A program made the translations under genes and the position numbers. From contig CBDDIZ010000042.1 in NCBI GenBank assembly GCA_965229305.1, positions 558,001 to 622,000 of the forward strand: a stretch of DNA of 64,000 bases, in the 5' to 3' direction. The stretch comes from JALHNI01 sp965229305 (GTDB taxonomy: Bacteria; Acidobacteriota; Terriglobia; Bryobacterales; Bryobacteraceae). Under the pieces are notes generated by a model. The model saw only the letters and a list, made by a program, of their open reading frames with translations. It was not told the origin of the DNA and did no database searches. Below are positions 8,735 to 18,077 of the stretch, piece after piece. Position 1 is the first letter of the stretch. Every line of letters begins with the position of its first letter.

Positions 8735-9513
8735 GATTTGAGCCGGGAGGCGAGGAGGCCGGTGGCGAGAGTGAGGTCGAGGTCGGCGACGAGCAGTCCG
8801 GACTGTCCGTAGGGCTGATAGGCGATTAACTGTCCTTCGGGGCCGGCGATGGCGGAGGTGGTGGGGGAGCCAGGGCTCGCGTAGTTGACGGTAGCGAAGT
8901 AGCAGGAGTTCTCGGCGGCGCGGCAGAGGACGGCTTTTTCGTGGAAGGAATTGGCGGGGTCGGCGTAGGTGGTGGGCTGGTAGCTGCCGGGTTCGGCGGC
9001 GTGGAACTGCGGGTGAAAGACGATCTGCGCGCCACGTTGGGCGGCCCAGCGGACGGTTTCGGGATAGCGCCAACCTTCGTGACAGATGGCGATGCCAAAG
9101 GTAAGGGGGCCGATGGTGAAGATGCGGCGGCCGGCGCCGGCGGCGTAGGTGGGTTCCTCGGAGGGGTCGAGTTGGACTTTGTCCTGAAAGCCGAGGGGCT
9201 CGCCGGCGGGCGAAATCACGAGGGCGGTGAGCAGGAGTCCGGCGTCAGTGAGGCGCTCCGTGCCGAGGATGACGCCGATGCGGGCTTCAGCGGCGGCTTG
9301 GGCGATGCGGGCGAAGGCTGCTTCGAGGAACGCGGCGTCGGGCGGCGGGACGGTTTGGCCGGGGAGGCGATAGCCGGGGACGTAGGCCTCCGGGAAGCAG
9401 ACGAGCAGGGCTTGATGGCGGGCGGCCTCGTGGATGGCGGCGATGACCTGCTCGACGGAGTTCGCGGGCGAGTCCGGGTAGGGCAGATTGGCGAGAGCCA
9501 CGCGAACGGTCAT
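8731..9513 (-). CDS. Carbon-nitrogen hydrolase (nitrilase superfamily)
   Basis: About 260 residues. The Glu-Lys-Cys triad of the superfamily is present: E in CFPEAYVPG, K in FQDKVQLDPSEE, and the nucleophile C in AICHEGWRYPE, each in the usual spacing. These cytoplasmic enzymes cleave non-peptide C-N bonds in amides, nitriles or carbamoyl compounds; the substrate is not predictable. The start at 9513 (MTVRVALAN) puts the first beta strand right at the N-terminus; an upstream codon at 9552 would add 13 residues unlike the family. The divergent tRNA begins about 90 bases away. The gene ends inside the kdp control region. Confidence 0.88.
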   Translation of the reverse strand: MTVRVALANLPYPDSPANSVEQVIAAIHEAARHQALLVCFPEAYVPGYRLPGQTVPPPDAAFLEAAFARIAQAAAEARIGVILGTERLTDAGLLLTALVISPAGEPLGFQDKVQLDPSEEPTYAAGAGRRIFTIGPLTFGIAICHEGWRYPETVRWAAQRGAQIVFHPQFHAAEPGSYQPTTYADPANSFHEKAVLCRAAENSCYFATVNYASPGSPTTSAIAGPEGQLIAYQPYGQSGLLVADLDLTLATGLLASRLKS

Positions 9514-9604
9514 GTGCCGATTTTGGCACGGGGTGGCATTTGACAACGCCACCGCCCAAATCCTAACCTAAGAACTGGGCCCGCCCGGGGCCTCTTGACG
9601 CCCT

Positions 9605-9682
9605 TGCCGGCGTAGCTCAGCTGGTTAGAGCGGCGGTCTCATAAGCCGCAGGTCGAAGGTTCGAGTCCTTCCGCCGGCACCA
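9605..9682 (+). tRNA. tRNA-Met (anticodon CAT, elongator type)
   Basis: A 78-base cloverleaf with encoded CCA. The acceptor stem pairs 9605-9611 with 9673-9679 in seven Watson-Crick pairs. The D arm contains AGCTCAGCTGGTTAGAGC, the anticodon loop is CTCATAA, and the T arm contains GGTTCGAGTCC. The first pair is U-A, not the C-A mismatch of initiators, and the anticodon stem lacks three stacked G-C pairs, so an elongator is favoured. A CAT anticodon could also belong to a lysidine-modified tRNA-Ile. Confidence 0.93.
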
Positions 9683-9720
9683 CATCCCGACATGGGATAC
9701 TTGGGTAAGTCTCCTCTTCG

Positions 9721-11529
9721 ATGAAGCCTTCCCACATCCGAAATTTTTCGATCATTGCCCACATTGATCACGGCAAAAGCACGCTCGCGGACCGCCTGCT
9801 CGAGGCGACCAACGCGCTCTCCGAACGCGAGATGATGGCGCAAGTGCTTGATTCCATGGACTTGGAGCGCGAGCGCGGCATTACCATCAAGGCGCACGCG
9901 GTGCGTTTGGACTACCGGGCGAAGAACGGCGAGATGTATCAGCTGAACCTGATCGATACGCCGGGGCACGTGGACTTCACCTATGAAGTGTCCCGCAGCC
10001 TGCAGGCGTGCGAAGGCGCGCTGCTGGTGGTGGATGCGTCGCAAGGCGTGGAAGCGCAGACGCTGGCGAACACCTATCTGGCGATTCATCACAATCTGGA
10101 ACTGCTGCCGGTGATCAACAAGATCGATCTGCCGTCGGCGGATCCGGACCGGATCAAGGATCAAGTTGAGCAGATCATTGGCATCGACGCATCCGAAGCG
10201 GTGCTGGCGAGTGCGAAGAACGGCATCGGCATTCAGGACATTCTGGAGGCGGTGGTAGAGAAGATTCCGCCGCCCAAGGGCGATCCGGAAGCGCCGCTGC
10301 GGGCGCTGGTGTTCGACTCCTGGTTTGATCCCTACCGCGGCGTGATCATTCTGATGAGGATCGTGGACGGCAAGATCCGTCTGGGCCAGAAGATCAAGCT
10401 GATGGCCAACGGCACGGTCCACGAAGTGGAAGGGCTGGGCTATCAATCGCCCAAGCCGGTGCCTTGCCAGGAGTTGTCGGCAGGCGAGGCGGGCTTTGTC
10501 TACGCCAATATCAAGACCGTGACCGACGCGAAGATCGGCGATACGATCACCGACGCGACGAATCCGGCGACCGAGCCTCTGCCCGGTTTCCAGGAGATCA
10601 AGCCGATGGTGTTCGCCGGCTTGTACTCGGTGGAATCGCACGAGCACAACATCCTGCGCGATGCGCTCGAGAAGCTGCGGCTGAACGACTCGGCGTTCAA
10701 CTTTGAGCCGGAGAGTTCGATTGCCTTGGGCTTCGGCTTCCGCTGCGGCTTCCTCGGGCTGCTGCACCTGGAGATTATTCAGGAGCGGCTGGAGCGCGAG
10801 TTCAACATCGACCTGATCACGACGGCGCCGAGCGTGAGCTACAAAGTGACGCTCACCAACGGCGATGTGATTCATGTGGAGAATCCGTCGCGGTGGCCGG
10901 ATGCGACGTTGATCGACAAGGTGGAAGAGCCGATTATCGACGCGACGGTGATTACGCGTGAAGAGTACATCGGCGACATTCTCGGTTTGCTCGAAGAGAA
11001 GCGCGGCATTCAAAAGAAGTTCGAGCACATCGGCGGCGGCCGCGTGCTGTTGATGTACGAGATGCCGCTGTGCGAAGTGGTGCTCGATTTCTACGACCGG
11101 CTGAAGAGCTGTTCCCGCGGCTATGCGTCGCTCGACTATCAGTTGGCCGGATTCCGCACGTCGCCCATGGTGAAGCTGGATGTGCTGGTGGCGAGCGAGC
11201 CGGTGGACGCGCTCTCGATTATTGTCCATCGCGAATACGCGCACGAGCGCGGCAAGGCCCTGATTGCGAGCTTACGGAAACTGATTCCGAGACAGATGTT
11301 CGAGGTCGCGTTGCAGGCGGCGATCGGCGCGAAGATCATTGCGCGCGAGACGATTTCGGCGCGCAGCAAGAACGTGCTGGCCAAGTGCTATGGCGGCGAC
11401 ATTTCGCGGAAGCGCAAGCTGCTGGAGAAGCAGAAAGAGGGCAAGCGGCGCATGAAGCGGGTGGGCCGCGTGGAGATTCCGCAGGAAGCATTCCTCGCGG
11501 TGCTCAAGGTCAGCCAGGGCGACGACTAG
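9721..11529 (+). CDS. lepA: Elongation factor 4 (LepA), ribosome back-translocase GTPase
   Basis: A 602-residue translational GTPase. G1 is AHIDHGKST at the N-terminus, G2 lies in ERGITIK, G3 is DTPGH, and G4 is NKIDLP. The EF-G-like domains follow, with the LepA-specific C-terminal domain ending in the basic KRKLLEKQKEGKRRMKR stretch. It binds paused ribosomes and helps during stress or initiation. The ATG lies 38 bases after the tRNA and 9 bases before the next gene's start region, so lepA and ybaK are probably cotranscribed. No strong ribosome binding site is visible before this ATG. Confidence 0.98.
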   Translation: MKPSHIRNFSIIAHIDHGKSTLADRLLEATNALSEREMMAQVLDSMDLERERGITIKAHAVRLDYRAKNGEMYQLNLIDTPGHVDFTYEVSRSLQACEGALLVVDASQGVEAQTLANTYLAIHHNLELLPVINKIDLPSADPDRIKDQVEQIIGIDASEAVLASAKNGIGIQDILEAVVEKIPPPKGDPEAPLRALVFDSWFDPYRGVIILMRIVDGKIRLGQKIKLMANGTVHEVEGLGYQSPKPVPCQELSAGEAGFVYANIKTVTDAKIGDTITDATNPATEPLPGFQEIKPMVFAGLYSVESHEHNILRDALEKLRLNDSAFNFEPESSIALGFGFRCGFLGLLHLEIIQERLEREFNIDLITTAPSVSYKVTLTNGDVIHVENPSRWPDATLIDKVEEPIIDATVITREEYIGDILGLLEEKRGIQKKFEHIGGGRVLLMYEMPLCEVVLDFYDRLKSCSRGYASLDYQLAGFRTSPMVKLDVLVASEPVDALSIIVHREYAHERGKALIASLRKLIPRQMFEVALQAAIGAKIIARETISARSKNVLAKCYGGDISRKRKLLEKQKEGKRRMKRVGRVEIPQEAFLAVLKVSQGDD

Positions 11530-11538
11530 TCGCGCGCG

Positions 11539-12036
11539 ATGGCGAAGCGAAGCGACGGCGCGCCGAAGACGAACGCGATGCGGCTGCTGGAAGCGGCGGG
11601 CATTGCTTTCGAAACGCGTTCCTACGAAGTAGATGAGAACGATCTTTCGGCGCCGACGGTGGCGGCGAAGATCGGTTTCGACGTCGAACAGGTGTTCAAG
11701 ACGCTACTGGTGTTGGCCGGCGATGAGTATCTGTTTGCCGTGATTCCCGGAAATTATGAGCTGGATCGCAAGGCGCTCGCAAAGCTGAGCGGGCATCGTT
11801 CCGTCGACATGGCACCGCTCAAGGAACTCGAAAAGCTGACGGGCTACATTCGCGGGGGAGTGACGGTGCCGGGGGCAAAGAAAGCCTATCGCGTGTTTGT
11901 GGATGAAACGGTGGAGTTGCACGACGTGATCTCCGTGTCGGCGGGAATGCGCGGCCTGCAACTGATCGTGAAGCCGGCGGACTATCTGCGCCTCACCAAG
12001 GGTGTGGTGGGCGAGATCTCGCAGCCGGCGAGCTAA
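11539..12036 (+). CDS. ybaK: YbaK/EbsC-type Cys-tRNA(Pro) deacylase
   Basis: A 165-residue single-domain trans-editing enzyme. It removes cysteine mischarged on tRNA-Pro. Family features are TNAMRLLEAAGI at the start, QVFKTLLV after the second strand, the conserved lysine in that motif, LSGHRSVDMA, and RGGVTVPGAKKAY, the loop that normally reads GGVSPIG. It is read 9 bases after the lepA stop with no promoter between. A hairpin follows the stop codon and probably ends transcription. Confidence 0.92.
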   Translation: MAKRSDGAPKTNAMRLLEAAGIAFETRSYEVDENDLSAPTVAAKIGFDVEQVFKTLLVLAGDEYLFAVIPGNYELDRKALAKLSGHRSVDMAPLKELEKLTGYIRGGVTVPGAKKAYRVFVDETVELHDVISVSAGMRGLQLIVKPADYLRLTKGVVGEISQPAS

Positions 12037-12064
12037 ATTCTTTGCGACGACTTTGACAGAGAAG

Positions 12065-12090
12065 GGCGGCCAGTTGGCCGCCTATTGCTT
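12065..12090 (+). terminator. Likely intrinsic terminator of lepA-ybaK
   Basis: A perfect 7-bp stem GGCGGCC (12065-12071) and GGCCGCC (12076-12082) with loop AGTT, followed by TATTGCTTTTTC. It lies 29 bases after the ybaK stop and touches the stop codon of the convergent sulfatase gene. The U tract is interrupted by a GC pair, which lowers confidence. Confidence 0.55.
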
Positions 12091-13508
12091 TTTCTGATTG
12101 GCCGGCGGCTTGGCCTCGGTGAGGGCGGGCGGGACGAAGTCGGAATCGACGATCATTTTCTCCTGGAGGGCGGCGAGGAGGGTTTGGCGGATGTCGTTGT
12201 ACTCGGCTTGGGTGGCGAGGTTGTTGAGCTCGGCGGGGTCCTGGTCGAGGTCGTAGAGTTCGAGGACGGGACGGGGGCGGCCGAAGTAGGCGCGGTCGTG
12301 CTCGGGTTTGAGTTTGCCGTTTTGATGGGCGGCGACCATCTCCTGCCAACTGGGGTCCTGGGCGCTGTCGACGGGGGAATACTCCATGGCGGGGGTGACG
12401 TTGTAGATGAGTTTGTAGCGCTGATTGCGGACGCAGCGGGAGAGATCGAAGGTGCTGGCCTTGGTTTGCGGCGTGAAGGCGGCGTTGCCGTGATGGAGGC
12501 GGGCGGCGAAGATGTACTCGCGGGGCTGATAGGGCTTGCCCAGGAGGAGCGGATAGAAGCTTTGGCCGGTGGCGCCGGTGGGGAGTGAGCCGCCGCCGAT
12601 GTCCATGAAGGTGGCGGCGAGGTCTTCACCGGAGATGAGGGTTTTGGTGCGGCCGGGTTTGATTTTGCCGGGCCAGCGGGCCATGAGGGGGACGTTCAAG
12701 CCGGGGTCATAGAGAGAGCCTTTGCCGTGAGGGAAGGCCATGCCGTTATCGCCCATGAAGATGACGAGGGTGTTGGACTCGTGGCCGGCTTTTTTGAGGA
12801 GGTCCATGAGCTCGGCGAAGGTGCGGTCGAGGTGTTGGATCTCGTTGCCGTAGCGGGCGAGGTCGGCGCGGACGCCGGGGAGGTCGGGGAGATGAGCGGG
12901 GACTTTGACCTGGGCGGGATCGATGGCGCCGGCGGTGGTGTCCCAGGGGTGATGGGGGTCGTTGAAGTTGATCCAGAAGAACCAGGGTTTGCCTTGAGGG
13001 GCCTGGTTCAGCTGAACTGGGCGGGCGTTTGCGCCTGGTTCGAGATATTGAGGAAGTCGATGCGCTTCTTCCAGGTCTTGAGCTGGTGCTTTTCGTAGAC
13101 CTGGGCAGTGGAGCCGGCGGGGTTGACGACGCCATCGAGATGGAAGTAACGGCCGCAGACGCCGGTGTAGTAGCCTTGGGCGCGGAGGACTTCGGGGGCA
13201 GTGGGGATGTCGGCGGGGAGGGGCGCGCTGAAGCGGCCCATGCGGGCGGCGACGGGCGAACGTCCGGTCATGAGGGCGGTGCGGGAGGGGACGCATTGCG
13301 GGGCGGCGGTGAAGGCGCGTTCAAACACGAGACCTTCTTTGCCGAATTGGTCGAGGGTGGGAGTGCGAAGCCAACTGGAGCCATAGAGGCCGAGATAGGG
13401 GGCGCTATGGTCGTCGGAGAGAACGAAGAGGATGTTGGGCTTGGATTGGGAAAGGGCGAGGGGTGCGCCGGCGAGGGCGGTGAGGGCGGTGCGTCGGCCA
13501 ATCTGCAT
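12082..13508 (-). pseudogene. Sulfatase (alkaline phosphatase superfamily) broken by a single-base frameshift
   Basis: Two frames together make about 475 residues of a type I sulfatase. The 5' part (13508-13008) has a TAT-like signal (RRTALTALAGAPLAL), the metal site LSDDH, and the formylglycine motif CVPSR at residue 72. It runs into TGA at 13010-13008. The 3' part continues in the next frame from about 13010 to the stop at 12082, with WINFNDPHHPWD, FMGDNG and the C-terminal RYKLIYN. Inserting one base between AGC and TGA would restore QFSxLNQAPQGKPWFFW without gap. So one base is missing, either in the genome or in the assembly. The family hydrolyses sulfate esters, often of polysaccharides. 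Confidence 0.85.
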
Positions 13509-13549
13509 GACCTGATTGTTCCACAGCGCCCTCGCGGCGTTTTGCAGGG

Positions 13550-14395
13550 CTAACCGAGTTTGTTGTCGGTGATGACTTTGCGCATGAAGTCGAAGGACTT
13601 CTGCATGCCGGGGAGCGGGTCCTTGGCGTTGATCTCGTATTCGAGCGAGCAGTAGCCGTTGTACTTCTGTTTGGCGAGTTGCTTGAAGAAGGCGGCGATG
13701 GGCAGAACGCCTTCGCCGACGGCGACCTGGCTCCCGCGGGCGGTGTTGAGGTCGGGGTTGCCGGGGTCCTTGAGGTCTTTCATGTGGACTTCGTAGAGAC
13801 GGGGTCCGGCTTTGGCGGCCCACTCGACGATGTCGGCACCGGTGCGGGCGGTGTGGCCGATGTCCATGCAGAGGCCCATGCGAGGATCCATGTTGGCGAC
13901 GGCTTCAAGGACGCTCTGGGGCGTGGGCATGTGCTTGTCTTCAGGGCCGTGGTTGTGGATGGCGATCTTGATGTTGAACTCTTTGACGAGCTTTTCGATG
14001 GCCGGCAATTGTTCGTGGGTGGGGGCGCAAACGATGGTGGGGAAGCCGCAAGCCTTGGCGTATTCAAAGGCGCGGCGCAGATCTTCGGGCTTCTGCATGC
14101 CGACGTTGCCGCAGGCGACCAGCTTAATGCCGGCGTCGCGGAACTCTTTGGCGCCTTCTTTCCAGGTTTCGGGCGTGCCGTCCTTGATGGCGATGTGGAA
14201 GTCTTTGACGTCGGCGTACTTGATGTTCAACTGCTGAATCATCTTGATCGCTTCGGGACGTTTGAAGCTGCGCAGGGAGTACGTGGCGACGGAGAGTTTG
14301 ATGGGGCCGGAATCGCCGGGGAGGGCGCGGAGGGCGTGGGGTGCGACGCCAGCGGCGGCGGTGGCGGCGAGGAAAGTACGTCGGTTCAGGGTCAT
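13550..14395 (-). CDS. Exported sugar phosphate isomerase/epimerase (xylose isomerase-like TIM barrel)
   Basis: A 281-residue protein with a TAT signal (NRRTFLAATAAAGVA) and an AP endonuclease 2/xylose isomerase-like barrel. Metal ligands typical of the fold are seen: H in IHNHGPEDKH, D in GLCMDIGHT, H in YEVHMKDLKD, and E in CSLEYE near the end. Exported members of this family in Acidobacteria and Planctomycetes are usually annotated only as isomerase/epimerase; a role in processing oxidised sugars is plausible but unproven. It sits 41 bases upstream of the sulfatase on the same strand, so the two may have formed one glycan-related unit. Confidence 0.85.
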   Translation of the reverse strand: MTLNRRTFLAATAAAGVAPHALRALPGDSGPIKLSVATYSLRSFKRPEAIKMIQQLNIKYADVKDFHIAIKDGTPETWKEGAKEFRDAGIKLVACGNVGMQKPEDLRRAFEYAKACGFPTIVCAPTHEQLPAIEKLVKEFNIKIAIHNHGPEDKHMPTPQSVLEAVANMDPRMGLCMDIGHTARTGADIVEWAAKAGPRLYEVHMKDLKDPGNPDLNTARGSQVAVGEGVLPIAAFFKQLAKQKYNGYCSLEYEINAKDPLPGMQKSFDFMRKVITDNKLG

Positions 14396-15047
14396 GGAAA
14401 AGCCTCGTGGTGATTATGTCACTTTCTCTTGGCGGGCAGGCCGGTTAGCCACAGCAGGAGTCCGTTTGGTCCCAAAGTTGCGACGTGCGGGGCGGACGGT
14501 TCGTCCAAGGCCGCAGGCGGAGGGGACGGTGGGACGAGCGCGAGCGGCGCGGGAAGCCGGTCTATCTTACTCGTGGGCGAAAAGAGCTGAAAAAGGGCGG
14601 GGGGATTTCGGACGGAGGCCTGAGTGGATGCTGTTCAGTTCCGGGTCCGGAACAATATCAACTGGCGTGAGGGATTATGGTGGGCGGATTGCGGGATTTC
14701 GCCGCCATTGGAGGGGGGGCGAGCGTTCACGTATTTGAGCGCGAAGTCACCATTACTCAGGCGTTTAGGACGAAGGGTTGAGATGAAAGAGTTGATCAAA
14801 AGAGCACGCTGGAGAATGGGCACCACGGTTTTTGAGGGGTAGCTGTATCAAAGGCGCCGGCAAAACGCGGACCGAAAGCGGGTGGCGCGGGACGTATTCG
14901 AACTTAATGCGCCTCGATTTGGCGATATATGCTCTGAGTCGAGCGGGGTGGAAGCTTCGGTGGAATGAACCGCAAGGCGAGGAAGGGACTGAGCGAAACG
15001 TTCAGCCGCTCATCATCGTCCGTTAAATTGGATAGACTCGGAAGGCA
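14396..15047. other. 652-base intergenic stretch without a convincing gene
   Basis: Lies between two divergent exported proteins. Short open frames on the plus strand (for example 14485-14670 and 14832-15026) have no motif, no ribosome binding site and unlikely composition. One 16-base palindrome is present: GTTCCGG at 14638-14644 and CCGGAAC at 14647-14653 around GT. No T run follows it, so it is not a terminator; it may be an operator. GGAAGG just before 15048 is the ribosome binding site of the next gene. Confidence 0.5.
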
Positions 15048-16265
15048 ATGAAAGGTTCGTCACTCCCCCAGGATTCCCGCCGTAACTTTCTGGGGACAGC
15101 CGCCACGGCGGCAACGGCGTTGGCCGGCACGCAGGTGCTGGGGGCGAACGACCGTTTGCGTTTCGGGCTGATCGGGGCCGGCGATCGCGGGCAGCAGTTG
15201 CTGCGTGAGGCGCTGGCGATTCCGCAGGTGGAACTGGTGGGCGTGGCCGACGTTTATACGCGACGGCTGGAGCAGGCGAAGGCGCTCAAAGAAGACGTCA
15301 AGACGTATCTCGACCATCGCTATCTGCTCGAGGATAAGAGTCTGGATGCGGTGCTGATCGCGACGCCGCCGCATTTGCATTGCGAGCATTTTGTCGCTTC
15401 GCTCGACGCGGGCAAGCATGTGTATCAGGAAAAGACGATGGCCTTTTCCGTGGAGCATGCCAAGCGGATGCGCGAGGCGTATCAGCGGGCGGGGAAGCGG
15501 ACGGTGCAGATTGGGCATCAGTCGCTGTCGTCCGGGTTGATGGAAGACGCGACCGGGCAATTGCGGCGGCTGCCGATGGGCAAGATCACGGCGATCGTCA
15601 TGCAGATGTACCGGAATACGCCGCACGGCAAGCCGCAGTGGAGCCGTCCGGTGCTGCCGGACATGACGGCCGAGAACATTCTGTGGAAGAGCTTTCTGGG
15701 CGAGGCGCCGGCGCGCGAGTTCGACGCGCAGCGCTACGTGAACTGGCGGCTGTTCTGGGATTACTCGGGCGGCAATGTCTACGAGAACATGGGCCACCAG
15801 ATTGCGTTCTGGTACAAGCCGTTGCAGCTTTCGATTCCGCGCAAGGTGACGATGACCGGCGGGCTGTACTTGTGGAAAGACGGGCGCGAGGTGCCGGACA
15901 CGATGTCGGTGGCGATGGAACATCCCGAGGACGTGCTGGTGACCTGGACCAGCGGCTTCGGCAACGACAAGCTGGGCGCGGCGGAGTATGTGCTGGGGAC
16001 CGATGGGACGATCCACAAGTCGCAGCAGTTGCGCTATACGCCGCAGAAGGTGAATCAGCCGAATGGCGTGGAGATCGCCGGCGAGACGCGGACGGCGCCG
16101 CAGGCCCATCTGCGGAATTTCTTCGACTGCGTGCGCAGCGGGGCGACGCCGAATTGTCCGTTCGAGATCGGGTACCGGACGTCGATTGCCTGCCGCATGG
16201 CCGTGGAGAGCTTCCGGCTGGATCGGCCGGTGCATTGGGACGCGGTGCGCGAAGAGATCGTCTAA
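15048..16265 (+). CDS. Exported Gfo/Idh/MocA family oxidoreductase
   Basis: A 405-residue NAD(P)-dependent dehydrogenase-type protein. The N-terminus is a TAT signal (SRRNFLGTAATAATALAG), then the Rossmann fold with FGLIGAGDRG. The middle has DAVLIATPPHLHCEHF and GKHVYQEKTMA, where the EKxxA lysine is the usual catalytic residue of the family. The C-terminal beta-sheet domain has YSGGNVYENMGHQ. Exported members often act on sugars or glycosides with a tightly bound cofactor; the substrate is unknown. The ATG follows GGAAGG. Probably cotranscribed with the peptidase-like gene 9 bases downstream. Confidence 0.88.
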   Translation: MKGSSLPQDSRRNFLGTAATAATALAGTQVLGANDRLRFGLIGAGDRGQQLLREALAIPQVELVGVADVYTRRLEQAKALKEDVKTYLDHRYLLEDKSLDAVLIATPPHLHCEHFVASLDAGKHVYQEKTMAFSVEHAKRMREAYQRAGKRTVQIGHQSLSSGLMEDATGQLRRLPMGKITAIVMQMYRNTPHGKPQWSRPVLPDMTAENILWKSFLGEAPAREFDAQRYVNWRLFWDYSGGNVYENMGHQIAFWYKPLQLSIPRKVTMTGGLYLWKDGREVPDTMSVAMEHPEDVLVTWTSGFGNDKLGAAEYVLGTDGTIHKSQQLRYTPQKVNQPNGVEIAGETRTAPQAHLRNFFDCVRSGATPNCPFEIGYRTSIACRMAVESFRLDRPVHWDAVREEIV

Positions 16266-16274
16266 GATGAGGGC

Positions 16275-18077
16275 TTGAAGCGCTTTTGGCTTTTGCTGGC
16301 GCTGGCGGTGTGGGTGGCACAAGCCGGCGAAAAGATCGCGGTGTATGAGAGCGATCATTTTGAACTGATCACGGATGGTCCGCGGGGGCGGGCGCAGCAA
16401 GTCTTAGGACAGTTCGAACGCGTACGCTCGTTTCTGGCCAAACTGCTGCCGCTGCAGGAGCCGTTGATGAAGCCGCGGGTGGTGCTGTTCAACGGGGAAA
16501 AAGACTTTCGCGAGGTGTCGCCGAATCAGGTGGCGGCCGCCTATTATGTGCCGATTCCGCACCGCGACATGATCGCGATCGGGCCGATGGGCGGCGACGA
16601 AATGCGGGTGGCGGTGCACGAGTATCTGCACCTGCTGGCGCGGCAGGCGGATCAGGATTTGCCGCTATGGCTGAACGAAGGGCTCGCGGAGTTGTACTCG
16701 ACGATCCGGCCGGTGGGGACGGCGGTGCAGGTGGGGATGCCGGTGGGGGTGCACTTGCAGAAGCTGCGCGAGGGTTGGATGGACTTGGCGACGGTGGTGG
16801 GGGTGAACCACGAGTCAGCCGAATATAACCGGAAGGCGCATGCCGGGACGTTCTATGCGGCCAGTTGGGCGCTGACACACATGCTGCAACTGGGCGAGAG
16901 TTACAGCGGGCAGTTCGGGAAGATGGCGGCGGGGGTGTCGACGGGCAAGCCGGCGGACGAGGTTTTCCGTGAGGTGTACGGGAAGAGTCTGAAGCAGGTG
17001 GAAGACGATCTGCGGCGGTATGTCGAGCGGAAGGCGATGAGCACGCGGGTGTTCGATCAGCGGATGGACAAGAGCTACGACAAGATCGAGCCGCGGGCGG
17101 GGACCGCCTATGAGTGGGGGGTAGCGCGGGCGGATTTGCTGACGGCGGTGCGGAAGTGGGATGAGGCGAAGGCGCAACTGACGGAGCTGACTCGGGCGGA
17201 GCCGCAGCGTCCGGAGGCGTGGGAGAGCCTGGCGTTCGGGTGGTGGATCACGCGGAAGGATGAGCCGGCGGACGCGGCCGTGAAGGCGTATCAGACCGCG
17301 ATGGAGCGGCAATCGGCCAACGCGAATTTGGCGTACCACTCGTATCTGATCACGCGCGACGCGAAACTCGCTGGCGCGGCGTTGCGGAAGCTGGTGGACG
17401 ACTATCCGAACTATACGGATGGACGGATCCGGCTGGCGGAGCGGCTGATGAGCGAGGGCGTTTACGCGCAGGCGTATGCCGAAACGAAGCAGTTGAAGAA
17501 GATCAACCGGCGGCAGGCGAAGCGATACTTTCCGGTGGTGATCGAAGCGGCGTGGCGCTTGAACAAGGCGGAGGAATGCCGTGTGGCGGCGCTGCAGTTT
17601 CAGCAGTTGGCCGTGACCGAAGACGAGCAGAGGACGGCCGCGCAGTGGCTCGAATATGCGCGGCAGGACCCGCGGCAGGACTCCCGGCAGGCCGGACGGA
17701 CCGCGGCGCGCGCGGGGACCAATGCCATCGGCCAGCCCCGGGAGCAGGACTTTCAGTTCGAGGACATGGCGACCGAGGTGGTGAAGGAAGGAAGCACGGT
17801 GCGGCTGGTGTCTTCGCGACTCTCGACCATCGAGGGCGTCCTGGTGAATCTCGAGTGCAAGGAGCCGCGGGCCGTGCTGACGGTAAAGACCGACGCGGGG
17901 CTGACGCGGTTGCTGATCGAGGATCCGACGGCGGTGAACCTCACCAATCAGGGCGAGGCGAAGATGGAACTGACCTGCGGCGCGCAGGACCGGCGGATCA
18001 AGGCCGGTTATTTTGCGCGGGAGAATGCGGCGGAGCAGACGTCGGGGGTGCTATCGACTTTGGAGTTTCTAAAGTAG
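16275..18077 (+). CDS. Secreted peptidase MA-like metalloprotein with TPR region
   Basis: A 600-residue protein with a signal peptide (LLLALAVWVAQAGE). A gluzincin-type zinc site is visible: HEYLH near residue 117, and the downstream glutamate in LNEGLAELY. The middle holds helical repeats that look like TPRs (about 275-480), followed by a beta-rich tail. The start is TTG at 16275; the nearby ATG at 16267 closes after two codons. The last 80 bases overlap the convergent cheX-like gene. The function is probably periplasmic or outer-membrane proteolysis, inferred from the zinc motif only. Confidence 0.75.
   Translation: MKRFWLLLALAVWVAQAGEKIAVYESDHFELITDGPRGRAQQVLGQFERVRSFLAKLLPLQEPLMKPRVVLFNGEKDFREVSPNQVAAAYYVPIPHRDMIAIGPMGGDEMRVAVHEYLHLLARQADQDLPLWLNEGLAELYSTIRPVGTAVQVGMPVGVHLQKLREGWMDLATVVGVNHESAEYNRKAHAGTFYAASWALTHMLQLGESYSGQFGKMAAGVSTGKPADEVFREVYGKSLKQVEDDLRRYVERKAMSTRVFDQRMDKSYDKIEPRAGTAYEWGVARADLLTAVRKWDEAKAQLTELTRAEPQRPEAWESLAFGWWITRKDEPADAAVKAYQTAMERQSANANLAYHSYLITRDAKLAGAALRKLVDDYPNYTDGRIRLAERLMSEGVYAQAYAETKQLKKINRRQAKRYFPVVIEAAWRLNKAEECRVAALQFQQLAVTEDEQRTAAQWLEYARQDPRQDSRQAGRTAARAGTNAIGQPREQDFQFEDMATEVVKEGSTVRLVSSRLSTIEGVLVNLECKEPRAVLTVKTDAGLTRLLIEDPTAVNLTNQGEAKMELTCGAQDRRIKAGYFARENAAEQTSGVLSTLEFLK

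Noticed and set aside
9605..9682. tRNA-Met read as an initiator tRNA
   Set aside because: The first pair is U-A, not a mismatch, and the anticodon stem lacks three consecutive G-C pairs.
9625..11244. Minus-strand frame of 539 codons over tRNA-Met and lepA
   Set aside because: Entirely opposite lepA and the tRNA; composition is Arg/His/Gln-rich and no domain is seen.
13000..13020. Programmed ribosomal frameshift in the sulfatase
   Set aside because: No slippery heptamer of the X-XXY-YYZ type is seen before the stop, and no strong hairpin follows it.
14485..15026. Short plus-strand frames in the 652-base gap taken as genes
   Set aside because: No ribosome binding site, no motif, and no coding-like composition.
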